The position numbers and the translations under genes are program-made. Below, in pieces: positions 43,862-53,202 of a stretch of DNA of 64,000 bases (positions within the stretch are counted from its first letter, which is position 1; each line of letters starts with the position of its first letter). Source of the stretch: Nostoc sp. KVJ20 (GTDB lineage Bacteria > Cyanobacteriota > Cyanobacteriia > Cyanobacteriales > Nostocaceae); contig NZ_KV757652.1 in the NCBI RefSeq assembly GCF_001712795.1, forward strand, positions 21,426-85,425, in the 5' to 3' direction. The notes under the pieces are model-generated. The model was given only the letters and a program-made list of their open reading frames with translations. It had not been told where the DNA came from and made no database searches.

Positions 43862-44267
43862 GATTGTCTTGTTTTCCTGAAAATGTGTTCACCGATAAAG
43901 TTAAGTATTTTTTATTTCATCGGTAAGATAAACTCATCAATATTGACTTACACTAAGGGTTTAGTAGGACAATATCTGCAATTATTATAACCAAAGGCTT
44001 TTATCTTAATATTTTTCATTGTTTCTTTGTAAAATAACAAAATTTTGTAAATAAACTACTCATTTTGTAAGAATTCAGAATCCAGAATCCAGAAGTCAGA
44101 ATTAAGAAGACTTATGATACCCAAACTTAATGATTTTAATAAAATCAAGAAGTTATTGCACGCTTGATTTTACAATTATTCTGGCTCCTGACTCCTGACT
44201 CCTGAATTCTTACCTCATTTTTATTATCTCCAATTCGCAGTTGGGCTAACTTAAAACTTTTCTCAAA
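43862..44267. other. Divergent intergenic region with inverted tandem repeats
   Basis: Lies between the PIN/TRAM gene and hemW. The left part is AT-rich promoter-like DNA with an ACCGAT...ATCGGT inverted pair at about 43893-43925. At 44070-44212 inverted heptamer arrays bound a 140-bp block. No ORF. Confidence 0.5.
44070..44212. repeat. Inverted heptamer arrays bounding a 140-bp block
   Basis: Left AGAATTCAGAATCCAGAATC-type units, right CTCCTGACTCCTGACTCC. Same design as 41129-41495, with the same CTGACTC heptamers. Confidence 0.65.
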
Positions 44268-45449
44268 ATGAGTCAAAAATTTGGTATTTCGGGAATTGCA
44301 AGTTCTGCTTATGTGCATATTCCCTTTTGTAGACGGCGGTGTTTTTATTGTGATTTCCCGGTGTCTGTTGTTGGCGATCGCTTGCGGGGCGAAACATCTG
44401 GTACTATCTCCCAATATGTTGAGGTGTTATGTCAAGAAATTGCTATGACACCAGCATTTGGTCAACCCTTAAAGACAATTTTCTTCGGTGGTGGTACTCC
44501 TTCGCTGCTATCAACTGAGCAGTTACAACGGATAGTAACAGAGTTAGAGAACCATTTTGGCATTGCGTCTGGGGTAGAAATTTCTATGGAAATTGACCCA
44601 GCCACCTTTGATTTAGCACATATAGCAGGATATCGCAGTGCAGGTGTGAACCGGGTAAGTTTGGGTGTACAAGCCTTTCAATCAGAATTATTGCAAAGGG
44701 CGGGGCGATCGCACTCAGTTGAAGATATTTTTGCAGCTGTGGAACTAATTCATCAAGTCGAGATTCCCGAATTTAGCTTAGACTTAATCTCCGGGTTGCC
44801 GCATCAGTCTTTAGATCAATGGCAAGATTCTCTCACCAAAGCGGTAGCGCTTCTACCTACTCACATATCTATTTATGATCTGACCATCGAACCAGGTACA
44901 GCCTTTGGTCGTTACTACAAACCTGGTGATACTCCTTTGCCCACGGATGAAGCCACAGTCAAAATGTACCAGATGGGGCAGCAGATTTTGACTGGTGCAG
45001 GTTATGAGCATTATGAAATTTCCAATTATGCCCAACCTGGTCATCAGTGCCGACATAATCGAGTGTATTGGGAAAATCGCCCTTACTACGGCTTTGGGAT
45101 GGGTGCGGCGAGTTATGTTGAGGGTAAACGCTTCACTCGTCCGCGTAAAACTAAGGAGTATTACCAGTGGGTGGAAGCTGGCGGTGTAATTGATTGTGAT
45201 TTGACTCCCCCAAAGGAAGTATTGTTAGAAACGTTAATGTTAGGGTTGCGTTTAGCGGAAGGTGTGAGTTTGGCGGCGTTGGCGGAAGCTTATGGGGAAG
45301 AGAAGGTGGAGGAAATTTGCAGATGTTTGCAAGAGTATTTTGAGAAAGGTTGGGTAGAAGTTGTAGAGGGAAGGTTGCGTTTGATTGATCCCCAAGGGTT
45401 TTTGTTTTCTAATGTAGTGTTGGCGGAGTTGTTTGAGAAGTTGGGGTGA
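44268..45449 (+). CDS. hemW: Radical SAM heme chaperone HemW
   Basis: Radical SAM protein of 393 residues with the 4Fe-4S motif CRRRCFYC near residue 21, the GGGTPSLL motif, EIDPATFD, and a C-terminal HemW domain. HemW proteins bind heme and deliver it to target enzymes; they resemble HemN but lack its extra Cys. The motif CxxxCxxC without a following Cys fits HemW rather than coproporphyrinogen dehydrogenase. The next gene begins 11 bp after the stop, so the two are likely co-transcribed. Confidence 0.92.
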   Translation: MSQKFGISGIASSAYVHIPFCRRRCFYCDFPVSVVGDRLRGETSGTISQYVEVLCQEIAMTPAFGQPLKTIFFGGGTPSLLSTEQLQRIVTELENHFGIASGVEISMEIDPATFDLAHIAGYRSAGVNRVSLGVQAFQSELLQRAGRSHSVEDIFAAVELIHQVEIPEFSLDLISGLPHQSLDQWQDSLTKAVALLPTHISIYDLTIEPGTAFGRYYKPGDTPLPTDEATVKMYQMGQQILTGAGYEHYEISNYAQPGHQCRHNRVYWENRPYYGFGMGAASYVEGKRFTRPRKTKEYYQWVEAGGVIDCDLTPPKEVLLETLMLGLRLAEGVSLAALAEAYGEEKVEEICRCLQEYFEKGWVEVVEGRLRLIDPQGFLFSNVVLAELFEKLG

Positions 45450-45459
45450 CGATCCATTT

Positions 45460-46347
45460 ATGCAGAAAAATAAAGTTAGAAAAGCTGTGATTCCGGTAGC
45501 TGGTTTCGGCACTCGGTTGTTTCCAGCTACGAAAGTTGTGAAAAAAGAACTTTTTCCGATTATTGATCGAGATGGTAGGGCAAAACCTGTGATTCTCGCA
45601 ATTATTGAAGAGGCAATTAGTGCTGGAATTACAGAAGTGGGGATCGTGGTGCAGCCCGATGACAAAGAAGTATTTGAAGATTTATTGAAAAACCCACCTA
45701 AAAAAGAACTTTTAGATAAACTTTCACCACAAAATAAAGAATATAGCCAATATCTCGAAGATTTAGGTAGCAGAATTACCATCTTATTGCAAGAGGAGCA
45801 ATTAGGCTATGGTCATGCGGTATTTTGTGCTAAAGATTGGGTGCAAAATGAGCCATTTTTGCTAATGTTGGGCGACCACATTTATGCATCTGACATTGAA
45901 AAATCTTGTGCTAGTCAAGTTTTAGATGTTTACGAACAAGTGAATCAAAATGTTGTTGGTTTAACTACAATGCCAGCAGAGATTATTCATAAAGCTGGGT
46001 GTGTAACAGGAGTTTGGCAAGAGTTAAACTCGATTTTGTCAGTTACCCAACTCTATGAAAAACCTACTATTGAGTATGCACAACAGCATTTACGTTTAGA
46101 GGGAATGGCAGAAAATGAGTTTTTAGGTATATTTGGCCTATATTTACTTACGCCGAAAATTTTTGACTTTCTAGCGGAACATATAAATCAAAATTTCCGA
46201 GAACGAGGTGAATTTCAGTTAACATCCTGTCTGGAAAAATTACGTCAGGAAGAGGGAATGACAGGATATGTTGTTAAAGGCAAGTGTTTTGATACAGGTT
46301 TGCCAGATGCTTATCGTCAGACAATGATTGATTTTAGAAATTTCTAG
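45460..46347 (+). CDS. UTP-glucose-1-phosphate uridylyltransferase (GalU-like)
   Basis: Nucleotidyltransferase of 295 residues. N-terminal AVIPVAGFGTRLFPATK is the nucleotide-binding loop; LEQ-like LLQEEQLGYGHAVFCAK and LMLGDHIYAS follow, with a late KGKCFDTGLPDAY. This pattern fits GalU-type UDP-glucose pyrophosphorylases, feeding glycolipid and polysaccharide synthesis. The start at 45460 (MQKNKVRKAVIP) is preferred over 45433, which would overlap hemW by 17 bp. The substrate is inferred. Confidence 0.87.
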   Translation: MQKNKVRKAVIPVAGFGTRLFPATKVVKKELFPIIDRDGRAKPVILAIIEEAISAGITEVGIVVQPDDKEVFEDLLKNPPKKELLDKLSPQNKEYSQYLEDLGSRITILLQEEQLGYGHAVFCAKDWVQNEPFLLMLGDHIYASDIEKSCASQVLDVYEQVNQNVVGLTTMPAEIIHKAGCVTGVWQELNSILSVTQLYEKPTIEYAQQHLRLEGMAENEFLGIFGLYLLTPKIFDFLAEHINQNFRERGEFQLTSCLEKLRQEEGMTGYVVKGKCFDTGLPDAYRQTMIDFRNF

Positions 46348-46409
46348 ATTAATCTGAGTTAAAAAAGTCGCTTCTCTGAAAAACCAATAAATTGAGTTAC
46401 TAGTAACCA

Positions 46410-46436
46410 TTAATTACGAATTACGAATTACGAATT
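46410..46436. repeat. Short tandem repeat (AATTACG)n abutting a start codon
   Basis: Nearly four AATTACG units run straight into the ATG of the methyltransferase gene, replacing any ribosome binding site. Confidence 0.85.
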
Positions 46437-47558
46437 ATGAATTATTTTGCAACAGTTGCTCGCGGATTAGAAACCCTGGCGGCTCAGGAGTTAGAGCAAC
46501 TGGGTGCCCATTCGGTGGAGCCAGGATTTTGCGGTGTCGCTTTTGAGGGCGATCGCACTTTGCTTTATCGCGTCAACCTCTGGGCTAGGCTGCCGTTCCG
46601 AATCTTGGTGAATATTGATGAGTTTCCATGCCAAAATGCCGATGATCTCTATCGCGGTATCCAGAGTATCGATTGGGTAAACTATTTAACGCCAGATATG
46701 ACCCTGGCGGTGAATGTCACAGGCAAAAACCAGCACCTCAACCACAGCCACTTCACATCTCTCCAGGTCAAAAATGCGATCGTTGATCAACAGAAAGAAA
46801 ATCTGGGTGAGCGTTCAAATGTAGAGCTTCATGAACCAGATGTGCGGGTTAATGTTCATATTGAACGCGACTTTTGTACCGTTAAACTCGACAGTTCGGG
46901 AAATAGTCTACATCGTCGAGGCTACCGTCCTGCGGTGGGAGCCGCCCCTCTCAAGGAATCTCTGGCTGCTGCGCTCATTCAGCTTTCGGGTTGGGAGCCA
47001 AACCAGATGTTCTACGATCCTCTGTGTGGATCTGGCACTTTACCTTTGGAAGCTAGCTTAAAAGCACTGAATATCGCACCAGGACTGTTTCGTGAGTCCT
47101 TTGGATTTGAAACTTGGCTCGATTTTGATTTGTCCCTTTTAGAAAAGTTGCTCCAAGAAGCTAAGGACAGCCAACTAGATACCCTTCCCGCACCTATTTG
47201 GGGAAGCGATCGCGATGAAAATATAATTGAGCAAGCGATTAACAATGCTCAAAACTGCGGCGTTGATAACCATGTATGGTTTTCTCAAATGGAGTTAGCC
47301 GATGTTGTCGCCCCCGCAGACAGTGGGATTTTATTCTGCAATCCACCTTATGGCGAACGGCTGGGGCAAGATAGCGATTTAGGGGCATTTTACAAACTTT
47401 TGGGCGATGTCTTAAAACAACGCTTCAAAGGCTGGACTGCATTTGTACTCAGTGGGAACAAGGAACTGTCTCAATCGATTGGACTAAAATCATCGCGGCG
47501 GATTGCGGTGTATAACGGAGCGCTGCCTTGTCAGTTAATGAAATATGAGTTGTATTAA
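46437..47558 (+). CDS. THUMP-domain RNA methyltransferase (RlmL/Trm14-like)
   Basis: RNA methyltransferase of 373 residues. An N-terminal ferredoxin-like/THUMP region (to about 155: ATVARGLETLAAQELEQLG, MTLAVNVTGKNQHLNHSHFTSLQVKNAIVDQ) is followed by a Rossmann methyltransferase domain with SAM motif FYDPLCGSGTLPLEA and catalytic NPPYGERL. It most resembles the methyltransferase part of RlmL, which makes m2G in 23S rRNA; the exact target is inferred. No ribosome site precedes the ATG, since a tandem repeat occupies the position. Confidence 0.9.
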   Translation: MNYFATVARGLETLAAQELEQLGAHSVEPGFCGVAFEGDRTLLYRVNLWARLPFRILVNIDEFPCQNADDLYRGIQSIDWVNYLTPDMTLAVNVTGKNQHLNHSHFTSLQVKNAIVDQQKENLGERSNVELHEPDVRVNVHIERDFCTVKLDSSGNSLHRRGYRPAVGAAPLKESLAAALIQLSGWEPNQMFYDPLCGSGTLPLEASLKALNIAPGLFRESFGFETWLDFDLSLLEKLLQEAKDSQLDTLPAPIWGSDRDENIIEQAINNAQNCGVDNHVWFSQMELADVVAPADSGILFCNPPYGERLGQDSDLGAFYKLLGDVLKQRFKGWTAFVLSGNKELSQSIGLKSSRRIAVYNGALPCQLMKYELY

Positions 47559-47753
47559 GACAAAGACGCGATGAATCGCGTTCTTATCTATGATATTTTT
47601 AATACTCTTTAACAAATTTAAATTTAGTCAAAAAAGGCTTGAAACAACTTCTGGGTATATATTCTGGCAGTTATGATGACAACGGTTAAAAAAAGGTGGC
47701 AGTATAATCGGTGACTGACAACCTGCAATTTATTTATAGCTAAGGGGCTATTT

Positions 47754-48020
47754 ATGTCAGACCAATTCACGTTTACCGTTACCAATGATACCGAACAAGC
47801 AATTACAGAGTTATGGGTATCTCTCGATGATGAAGATTGGGCTTCATTTACCTTGAGTGATTCAGGGATTCCATCGGGTGAAACAGTAACAATTGCTTGG
47901 GCTGAATATACGAATGATTCGCCCTGTGAATGGTACATATCTGCTGTATTTGAAGATGAATCAGAAAGTGAGTCAGCCCTATTTAACTTCTGTGAAGAAC
48001 CAGCTTTGACGTTCGGCTAA
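47754..48020 (+). CDS. Small acidic protein of unknown function
   Basis: Protein of 88 residues, strongly acidic, with a beta-rich pattern (FTFTVTNDTEQAITELWVSLDDEDWASFTL, GETVTIAWAEYT, EWYISAVFEDESESESALFNF). AAGGGG lies about seven bases before the ATG. No signal peptide or membrane helix. The N-terminus looks like an immunoglobulin-like or DUF-type beta sandwich, but I do not recognise the family. Confidence 0.7.
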   Translation: MSDQFTFTVTNDTEQAITELWVSLDDEDWASFTLSDSGIPSGETVTIAWAEYTNDSPCEWYISAVFEDESESESALFNFCEEPALTFG

Positions 48021-48104
48021 ATTCCCCAGTGCGATCGCCTACGGGGGCGTGTACGCTATCGCGCTTAGTGCATGATTGCATATCGACTCCAGCCATAAAA
48101 ACCA

Positions 48105-48137
48105 AAGCCCTGCCTCGAAAGCATCTAGGTAGGGCTT
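48105..48137. terminator. Intrinsic terminator between convergent genes
   Basis: AAGCCCTGCCT/AGGTAGGGCTT, 11-nt loop, one G-T pair, followed by TGATATT. It lies between the small acidic protein gene and the DUF3754 gene, which converge. Confidence 0.65.
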
Positions 48138-48160
48138 GATATTAAAATTGATATGTTCGC

Positions 48161-49504
48161 CTACAAAATTATCCCGTTATATTGAAAGGCATTATCCCAA
48201 ACATAATCAATCACTGCTTTAGCATCATCCAAGGGGAGAACTTGACACTCTCCCTGCTGATTATATGTTAGTAAAGCGATTTCTGATACATTGTCTGTTG
48301 TTTCGCTATTTGGAATTACTTGGCCACGAATATCTTCTAGATTGCTCAGAGGCCCTTGAATATCAAAATTAATCTTTGTGCCTAGTTTATTCTCCATCCA
48401 AGTTTCAATGCGAGAATCTAATTGTTCAGGGCTTAAGGGTGTAGGACTGGTAAGTAAGTGATAGTATGCCAGAATAATTTCCTTACATTCTTCTTCCTCT
48501 GCCAATTCAATAAACATTTGAAAGACACTGATATTATTAGCTAAATTCTGGAAAAATAATGTATCTGTAACTTTTTTTTGGAATTTAATTTTTTTATTTT
48601 TATAATTAGTGTATTGCTTAAAAGCAAATCCACCCAAAGAGAGCGCTAATGATAAAGTTGCCACCAAAACAGGCATAAAATTTCTAACTTGAGCCAACTC
48701 TACATTTAATGATTCAATTAGAAATGATACATTTAGTACTAGTAAAATCGCACCAACCAGCAATAATAAATTTGGCAAAGTCTTTAATACCAAAGGAATT
48801 GCCGCCCCAATAGCAGGGATTCCAAATAGTAAGCGATCTTTCAAGGTCATACTCGTTTCTACATTGGGAAAGAGTAAGTCAATATCTAGTTTAGGAATAT
48901 TTTTGTAGCAGTAAACATACATTTTACCGGGAATGAATTTCAAATCTTGGATGTTGTCCTTCTTTGCACGAAAGTAAGCAACTTCTTTGAACTTGACTAA
49001 TAAAACAATCCGTTCCAAGATATCAATAGTCTTTTCTTTTTGCCAAAAGAAGAACTTTTTTACTAAGATTTTTTGGTAACTATCACCCCGGTAGTAACAA
49101 AGAAAGCGGTCAAAATCCTCAAAATCCACTTGAGTTTTCAAATCAATTAGAGATTTGGTTGTCACTGATCGTTTGACAATCGATTCCGGCAAAAGAATAT
49201 AATTCGCTCTTTCGACAATATGCTCAAAGGCATCAATTACTTGACGCTCCATTTCGTCATATTGCTCGAATGTTGGTGGAGTTATTGGTTGAACATCTTC
49301 ATTAGGGTTAAAGGGTACATAGTTATCTTTGATAATTTCTAAAGTTTTGTGGAAGCGAAAGTGATAGTAGGCAGCGAGGATTTGGCAAAAATCTTGAAAT
49401 TTCTTGGCATCATCCCAATTTAGCTGACCGTCTTGCAGGCAAAGTTTGATAATATCGCTGCGAGTATAAGGAATGAACGCTTCTCGATTTTCGTCAACAA
49501 CCAT
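48161..49504 (-). CDS. DUF3754 (TMEM143-like) membrane protein
   Basis: Protein of 447 residues. It has a long soluble N-terminal part (to about 230), then two hydrophobic segments (PAIGAAIPLVLKTLPNLLLLVGAILLVLNV and MPVLVATLSLALSLGGFAF, about 235-305) and a soluble C-terminus. The pattern FEDFDRFLCYYRGDSY and ADDYNIQDLKFIPGKMYVYCYKNIPKLDIDLLFPN-like text fits DUF3754, shared with plant and mitochondrial TMEM143. Function unknown. Confidence 0.78.
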   Translation of the reverse strand: MVVDENREAFIPYTRSDIIKLCLQDGQLNWDDAKKFQDFCQILAAYYHFRFHKTLEIIKDNYVPFNPNEDVQPITPPTFEQYDEMERQVIDAFEHIVERANYILLPESIVKRSVTTKSLIDLKTQVDFEDFDRFLCYYRGDSYQKILVKKFFFWQKEKTIDILERIVLLVKFKEVAYFRAKKDNIQDLKFIPGKMYVYCYKNIPKLDIDLLFPNVETSMTLKDRLLFGIPAIGAAIPLVLKTLPNLLLLVGAILLVLNVSFLIESLNVELAQVRNFMPVLVATLSLALSLGGFAFKQYTNYKNKKIKFQKKVTDTLFFQNLANNISVFQMFIELAEEEECKEIILAYYHLLTSPTPLSPEQLDSRIETWMENKLGTKINFDIQGPLSNLEDIRGQVIPNSETTDNVSEIALLTYNQQGECQVLPLDDAKAVIDYVWDNAFQYNGIIL

Positions 49505-49699
49505 GTTTAAAGATTAATCGCAATCTAACTAATGGGTTTGCCAAGCCCCACGAAAACGGCTAATATCAGACATTATGTTTTCATTGATAATTAAATTTTA
49601 GTATCTTGCGTGGTAAGTCTGAAAATTTTTTTTGAGCAGATAGGCTTTATTTGGTATCAATGCAGTTCAGTTCAGGATAAATAGGTAAATAATCAGTCT

Positions 49700-49750
49700 G
49701 TAGTAAGGACTAAAGTCCTGGATTTTTAAGCACTAAAGTGCTTACTACAA
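49700..49750. repeat. Twin hairpins at the 3' end of the FAD oxidoreductase gene
   Basis: AGGACTAAAGTCCT and AAGCACTAAAGTGCTT lie within an outer GTAGTA...TACTAC pair. The stop codon of the minus-strand gene (49745-49747) is part of the outer arm. Confidence 0.65.
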
Positions 49751-51358
49751 ACTCATATTCCTCAAAATACTTAAAGCTACCGCCTCTGCTACCTTAATAC
49801 CATCAATGCCAGCCGAGAGAATTCCCCCTGCATATCCCGCGCCTTCACCAGCCGGGTAAAGACCGACTGTATTCAAACTCTGATAATCCTCTTTGCGTTT
49901 AATCCGAATGGGTGATGACGTGCGGGTTTCCACGCCAGTCAAAACGGCATCATCCATCGCAAATCCTTTAATTTGTTTGTCAAAAGCAGGAAGAGCTTCA
50001 CGAATGGCTGCGATCGCATAATCTGGTAAACTCTGACTCAAATCACCCAAATGTACCCCAGGTGTATAAGACGGTTTAACAGTGCCCAATGCTGTCGAGG
50101 GGCGATGGTTGAGAAAGTCTCCCACTAACTGCCCTGGCGCTTCATAAGTCCCACCGCCTAATTCAAAAGCCCGTTCTTCTAAGCGCCGTTGAAAGTCAAT
50201 TCCCGCCAAGGCATTGCCCGGATAATCTTCGGGTGTGATACCCACAACGATCGCACTGTTGGCATTGCGCTCATTGCGAGAGTATTGGCTCATTCCATTG
50301 GTGACAAGTCGCCCCGGCTCCGATGCGGCTGCAACTACCAATCCTCCCGGACACATACAGAAACTATAGACGGAACGACCATTTTGGCAGTGGTGAACCA
50401 GTTTGTAATCGGCAGCACCTAAAAGCTTATGACCAGCTTGAGCGCCAAAACGACATTTATCGATGAGAGTCTGGGGATGTTCGACCCGAAAGCCGATGGA
50501 AAAAGGTTTCGGCTCTATGTAAACTCCACGATCAAATAGCATTTGGAAGGTATCGCGGGCGCTGTGACCTACCGCCAGAACTACATAATCGCTGGCGATA
50601 TATTCGCCACTGGCGAGGGTGACTCCCCGCACCTGTCCATTTTCGATGTTGATATCTTCCACCCGACTTTCAAAGCGAATTTCACCACCGAGGGATTCGA
50701 TTTTAGCCCGCATACTTTGGACGATTCCGACTAGTTTAAAAGTGCCGATGTGCGGTTTGTTGATATAGAGAATTTCTGGTGAGGCTCCCGCATTGACGAG
50801 TTCGGTTAGTACCTTGCGCCCATAATGCTGAGGATCTTTGACTTGACTGTAGAGTTTGCCATCAGAAAATGTACCCGCACCACCTTCACCAAACTGGGCA
50901 TTAGATTCTGGGTTGAAGTCTGATTTTTTCTTCCAAAAGCCAAAAGTATCAGCAGTGCGATCGCGAACTTTTTTCCCACGTTCTAAAATGATGGGACGGA
51001 ACCCCATTTGCGCCAGCATCAAACCCGCAAACAAGCCACAAGGCCCAGTACCAATTACGATGGGGCGAATCGTCAAATTGCTCGGTGCTCTTGCTACTGG
51101 GCGATAACTCATGTCTGGCGTGGACATGATATGGGGATCTTTTTTCAGGCGCTTGAGTAGATGAGTTTCCTGAGTCGTTTCTACATCCAGAATATAGACA
51201 AGGGTGATATCTCCTTTCTTACGCGCATCGTAGCTACGCTTGAAGATGGAATAGCTGATCAAATCTTCGTCCGTGATTTGCAGCTTTTTGAGGATGGCAG
51301 ACTTGATCTCATCTTCAGGATGATCAAGCGGGAGCTTTACTTCTGTTAGTCGTAACAT
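49745..51358 (-). CDS. FAD-dependent oxidoreductase (COG2509 type)
   Basis: Flavoprotein of 537 residues. An N-terminal helical extension of about 95 residues (LPLDHPEDEIKSAILKKLQITDEDLISYSIFKRSYDARKK) precedes the dinucleotide fold (IRPIVIGTGPCGLFAGLMLAQMGFRPIILERG). Further signatures are GGAGTFSDGKLYSQVKD and YVVLAVGHSARDTF, with a C-terminal GLYPAGEGAGYAGGILSAGIDG. It belongs to the uncharacterised FAD-dependent dehydrogenases found in bacteria and plastids; the substrate is unknown. Confidence 0.88.
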   Translation of the reverse strand: MLRLTEVKLPLDHPEDEIKSAILKKLQITDEDLISYSIFKRSYDARKKGDITLVYILDVETTQETHLLKRLKKDPHIMSTPDMSYRPVARAPSNLTIRPIVIGTGPCGLFAGLMLAQMGFRPIILERGKKVRDRTADTFGFWKKKSDFNPESNAQFGEGGAGTFSDGKLYSQVKDPQHYGRKVLTELVNAGASPEILYINKPHIGTFKLVGIVQSMRAKIESLGGEIRFESRVEDINIENGQVRGVTLASGEYIASDYVVLAVGHSARDTFQMLFDRGVYIEPKPFSIGFRVEHPQTLIDKCRFGAQAGHKLLGAADYKLVHHCQNGRSVYSFCMCPGGLVVAAASEPGRLVTNGMSQYSRNERNANSAIVVGITPEDYPGNALAGIDFQRRLEERAFELGGGTYEAPGQLVGDFLNHRPSTALGTVKPSYTPGVHLGDLSQSLPDYAIAAIREALPAFDKQIKGFAMDDAVLTGVETRTSSPIRIKRKEDYQSLNTVGLYPAGEGAGYAGGILSAGIDGIKVAEAVALSILRNMSL

Positions 51359-51641
51359 GGCGAGGAGAAATGCATACTGTCTATCAAAATCTTAATCAAA
51401 ATCACTCTGGCGCGTTAGAGGATGTTTGAAAAGTATTTTTGGTAACATCTAAGTCTCGGAAACCTAACCCCCCTAGCCCCATTCCCTTGTGGGGAAGGGG
51501 GGTTTTAAAGCCTCTTTCCGTTTCGGCGCTCTAATCATTAAGTTTATTTTTTAGTATCAGGAGATATTTACTCTTACTTTATAATACTACGTACTACTAT
51601 GTAATGCGCTTTGTAAGAGTAGCTTTTGGATATTTGATAAT

Positions 51642-52865
51642 ATGGCTCTAAGTATCTCCAATGTGTTTGACCCCGGTTTCTATCGTGCAGCCAATCAAGA
51701 CTTAGCTGGTTTTAATGATGCTCAAGCTTTGTCACACTTCCAAAGCTATGGTCTAAATGAAGGTCGTTCATTCTCACCACTGATCAATTTGAATTTCTAC
51801 CGGGCTAGTAGTTCTGACTTGGCAAACTTCAACAACAGTGAACTATTAAATCATCTAGTGAATCACGGAGTAGCTGAGGGACGTAGTTTTTCGCCCAACG
51901 TTAGTCTTAACTACTATCGCGCTAATAATAGTGATCTCACAAGCTTTAACAATGAACAATTATTTAATCATCTCAAAGACTCTGGTGTTTCCGAAGGGCG
52001 TTCTTTTTCTTTATTTTTTAGCCCAATCTCATACAACAAAAACTATAATTCTGACCTATCTTCCTTAAATAACTCTCAACTGCTGAATCATTTTGAAATC
52101 AATGGAATAAACGAAGGACGTCAGTTTTCACCATTTTTTGATTTCAACTATTATCGTGCTAACAACCAAGACTTGACTAATTTAACTAATAGCCAGTTGT
52201 TACAGCATTTTCAAATCAATGGAATAAATGAGGGACGTAAATCTTCGCCCTCTTTTGATGCTGGATACTATAAAGCCAACAATCCAGATTTAGCTTTTTT
52301 GCAAGGTGTTAACTTAGTAGAACACTTTAATTTTAGGGGGCTATTTGAAGGACGCAAAGCTGCTAATGACTATGCCGGAAATACATTCAGCACTTTTCGC
52401 CAACTTCCCATACGTTCAAATTATACTCGTGTACTTGAAAACGTCGGTTCATCCGATCCTTTTGACTACTATCGTTTCGATTTAAATAAAACTAGCACTC
52501 TTAGAATATTTAACTATAGCTATTCTAGAAGTGTACTTGAGCAAGTAATTGATAGTAGTGGAAATGTTTTAAGTTCTAGAAATACTGCTGTATTGAATTC
52601 TGATAATAATATTGGGCCGATACCGGTTAAAGACCTTCGATTGTCTCCAGGTACTTACTATGTACGCATCCAACCAACAGCAGGTAATACTAATTACTTT
52701 TTATCGCTTTCTGATGGCACGAATAACAGTAATAATTCTGGTAATGCGGCAATCTTAAACAAACTAGATATGGAGTTATTTCTACTTAACCTAGCAATAG
52801 AAACTCAACAAATTGGCTTGTCTAATCTTTTAGATATATCAAGAAATATGAGCAATTTAGTCTAG
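51642..52865 (+). CDS. Repeat-containing surface protein with PPC-like domain
   Basis: Protein of 407 residues. Residues 1-245 consist of six units of about 38 residues with the pattern (F/Y)YRANNxDLxxFNNxQLLxHFxxxGxxEGRxFSP. A bacterial pre-peptidase C-terminal-like beta domain follows (about 265-360: SNYTRVLENVGSSDPFDYYRFDLN, LRLSPGTYYVRIQP), then an Asn/Ser-rich linker and a helical tail (ILNKLDMELFLLNLAIETQQ). No signal peptide is seen, as in many type I-secreted cyanobacterial surface proteins. Likely extracellular or filament-surface structural protein. Confidence 0.8.
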   Translation: MALSISNVFDPGFYRAANQDLAGFNDAQALSHFQSYGLNEGRSFSPLINLNFYRASSSDLANFNNSELLNHLVNHGVAEGRSFSPNVSLNYYRANNSDLTSFNNEQLFNHLKDSGVSEGRSFSLFFSPISYNKNYNSDLSSLNNSQLLNHFEINGINEGRQFSPFFDFNYYRANNQDLTNLTNSQLLQHFQINGINEGRKSSPSFDAGYYKANNPDLAFLQGVNLVEHFNFRGLFEGRKAANDYAGNTFSTFRQLPIRSNYTRVLENVGSSDPFDYYRFDLNKTSTLRIFNYSYSRSVLEQVIDSSGNVLSSRNTAVLNSDNNIGPIPVKDLRLSPGTYYVRIQPTAGNTNYFLSLSDGTNNSNNSGNAAILNKLDMELFLLNLAIETQQIGLSNLLDISRNMSNLV

Positions 52866-52894
52866 ACAATGCCATCACCACTAAGGTTTGTAAA

Positions 52895-52927
52895 AATATG
52901 TTCACGTTAGTTGTACGTGAACATATT
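52895..52927 (+). terminator. Intrinsic terminator after the repeat surface protein
   Basis: Perfect 13-bp arms AATATGTTCACGT/ACGTGAACATATT with a 7-nt loop, followed by CTGTTGT. Confidence 0.7.
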
Positions 52928-53029
52928 CTGTTGTATTTCGTGCCAATTCCTAATTATTTTTTCAGACCGCATAAACTCCAATCTAACAAAAGCTTGAAGT
53001 GAACAAAATATGTGAGTCTTGATTGCATA

Positions 53030-53110
53030 GGTATCTTTAACCCTTGCGGGTTCGCCAGTCGCTACAACGGGGGGGGGAGGAACCCCCGCAACGCGCTGGT
53101 TCACCATGAA
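53030..53110. repeat. Interspersed palindromic repeat
   Basis: Contains CGGGGGGGGGAGGAACCCCCG and AACCCTTGCGGGTT-type hairpins. The 66-codon frame crossing it is repeat-derived and not a gene. The rest of 52866-53202 shows nothing else. Confidence 0.55.
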
Positions 53111-53202
53111 CCGACAAATTCCACATACTTGTTTTATGGCTCAATGAAAGGTTTCAAATCGCGTAAGTCCTATTTTAATAATCTTGACCCGTCGAACTTG
53201 CA

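Noticed and set aside
52907..53107. 66-codon minus-strand ORF
   Set aside because: Runs through an interspersed palindromic repeat and the upstream terminator; Pro/Val-rich text is repeat-derived.
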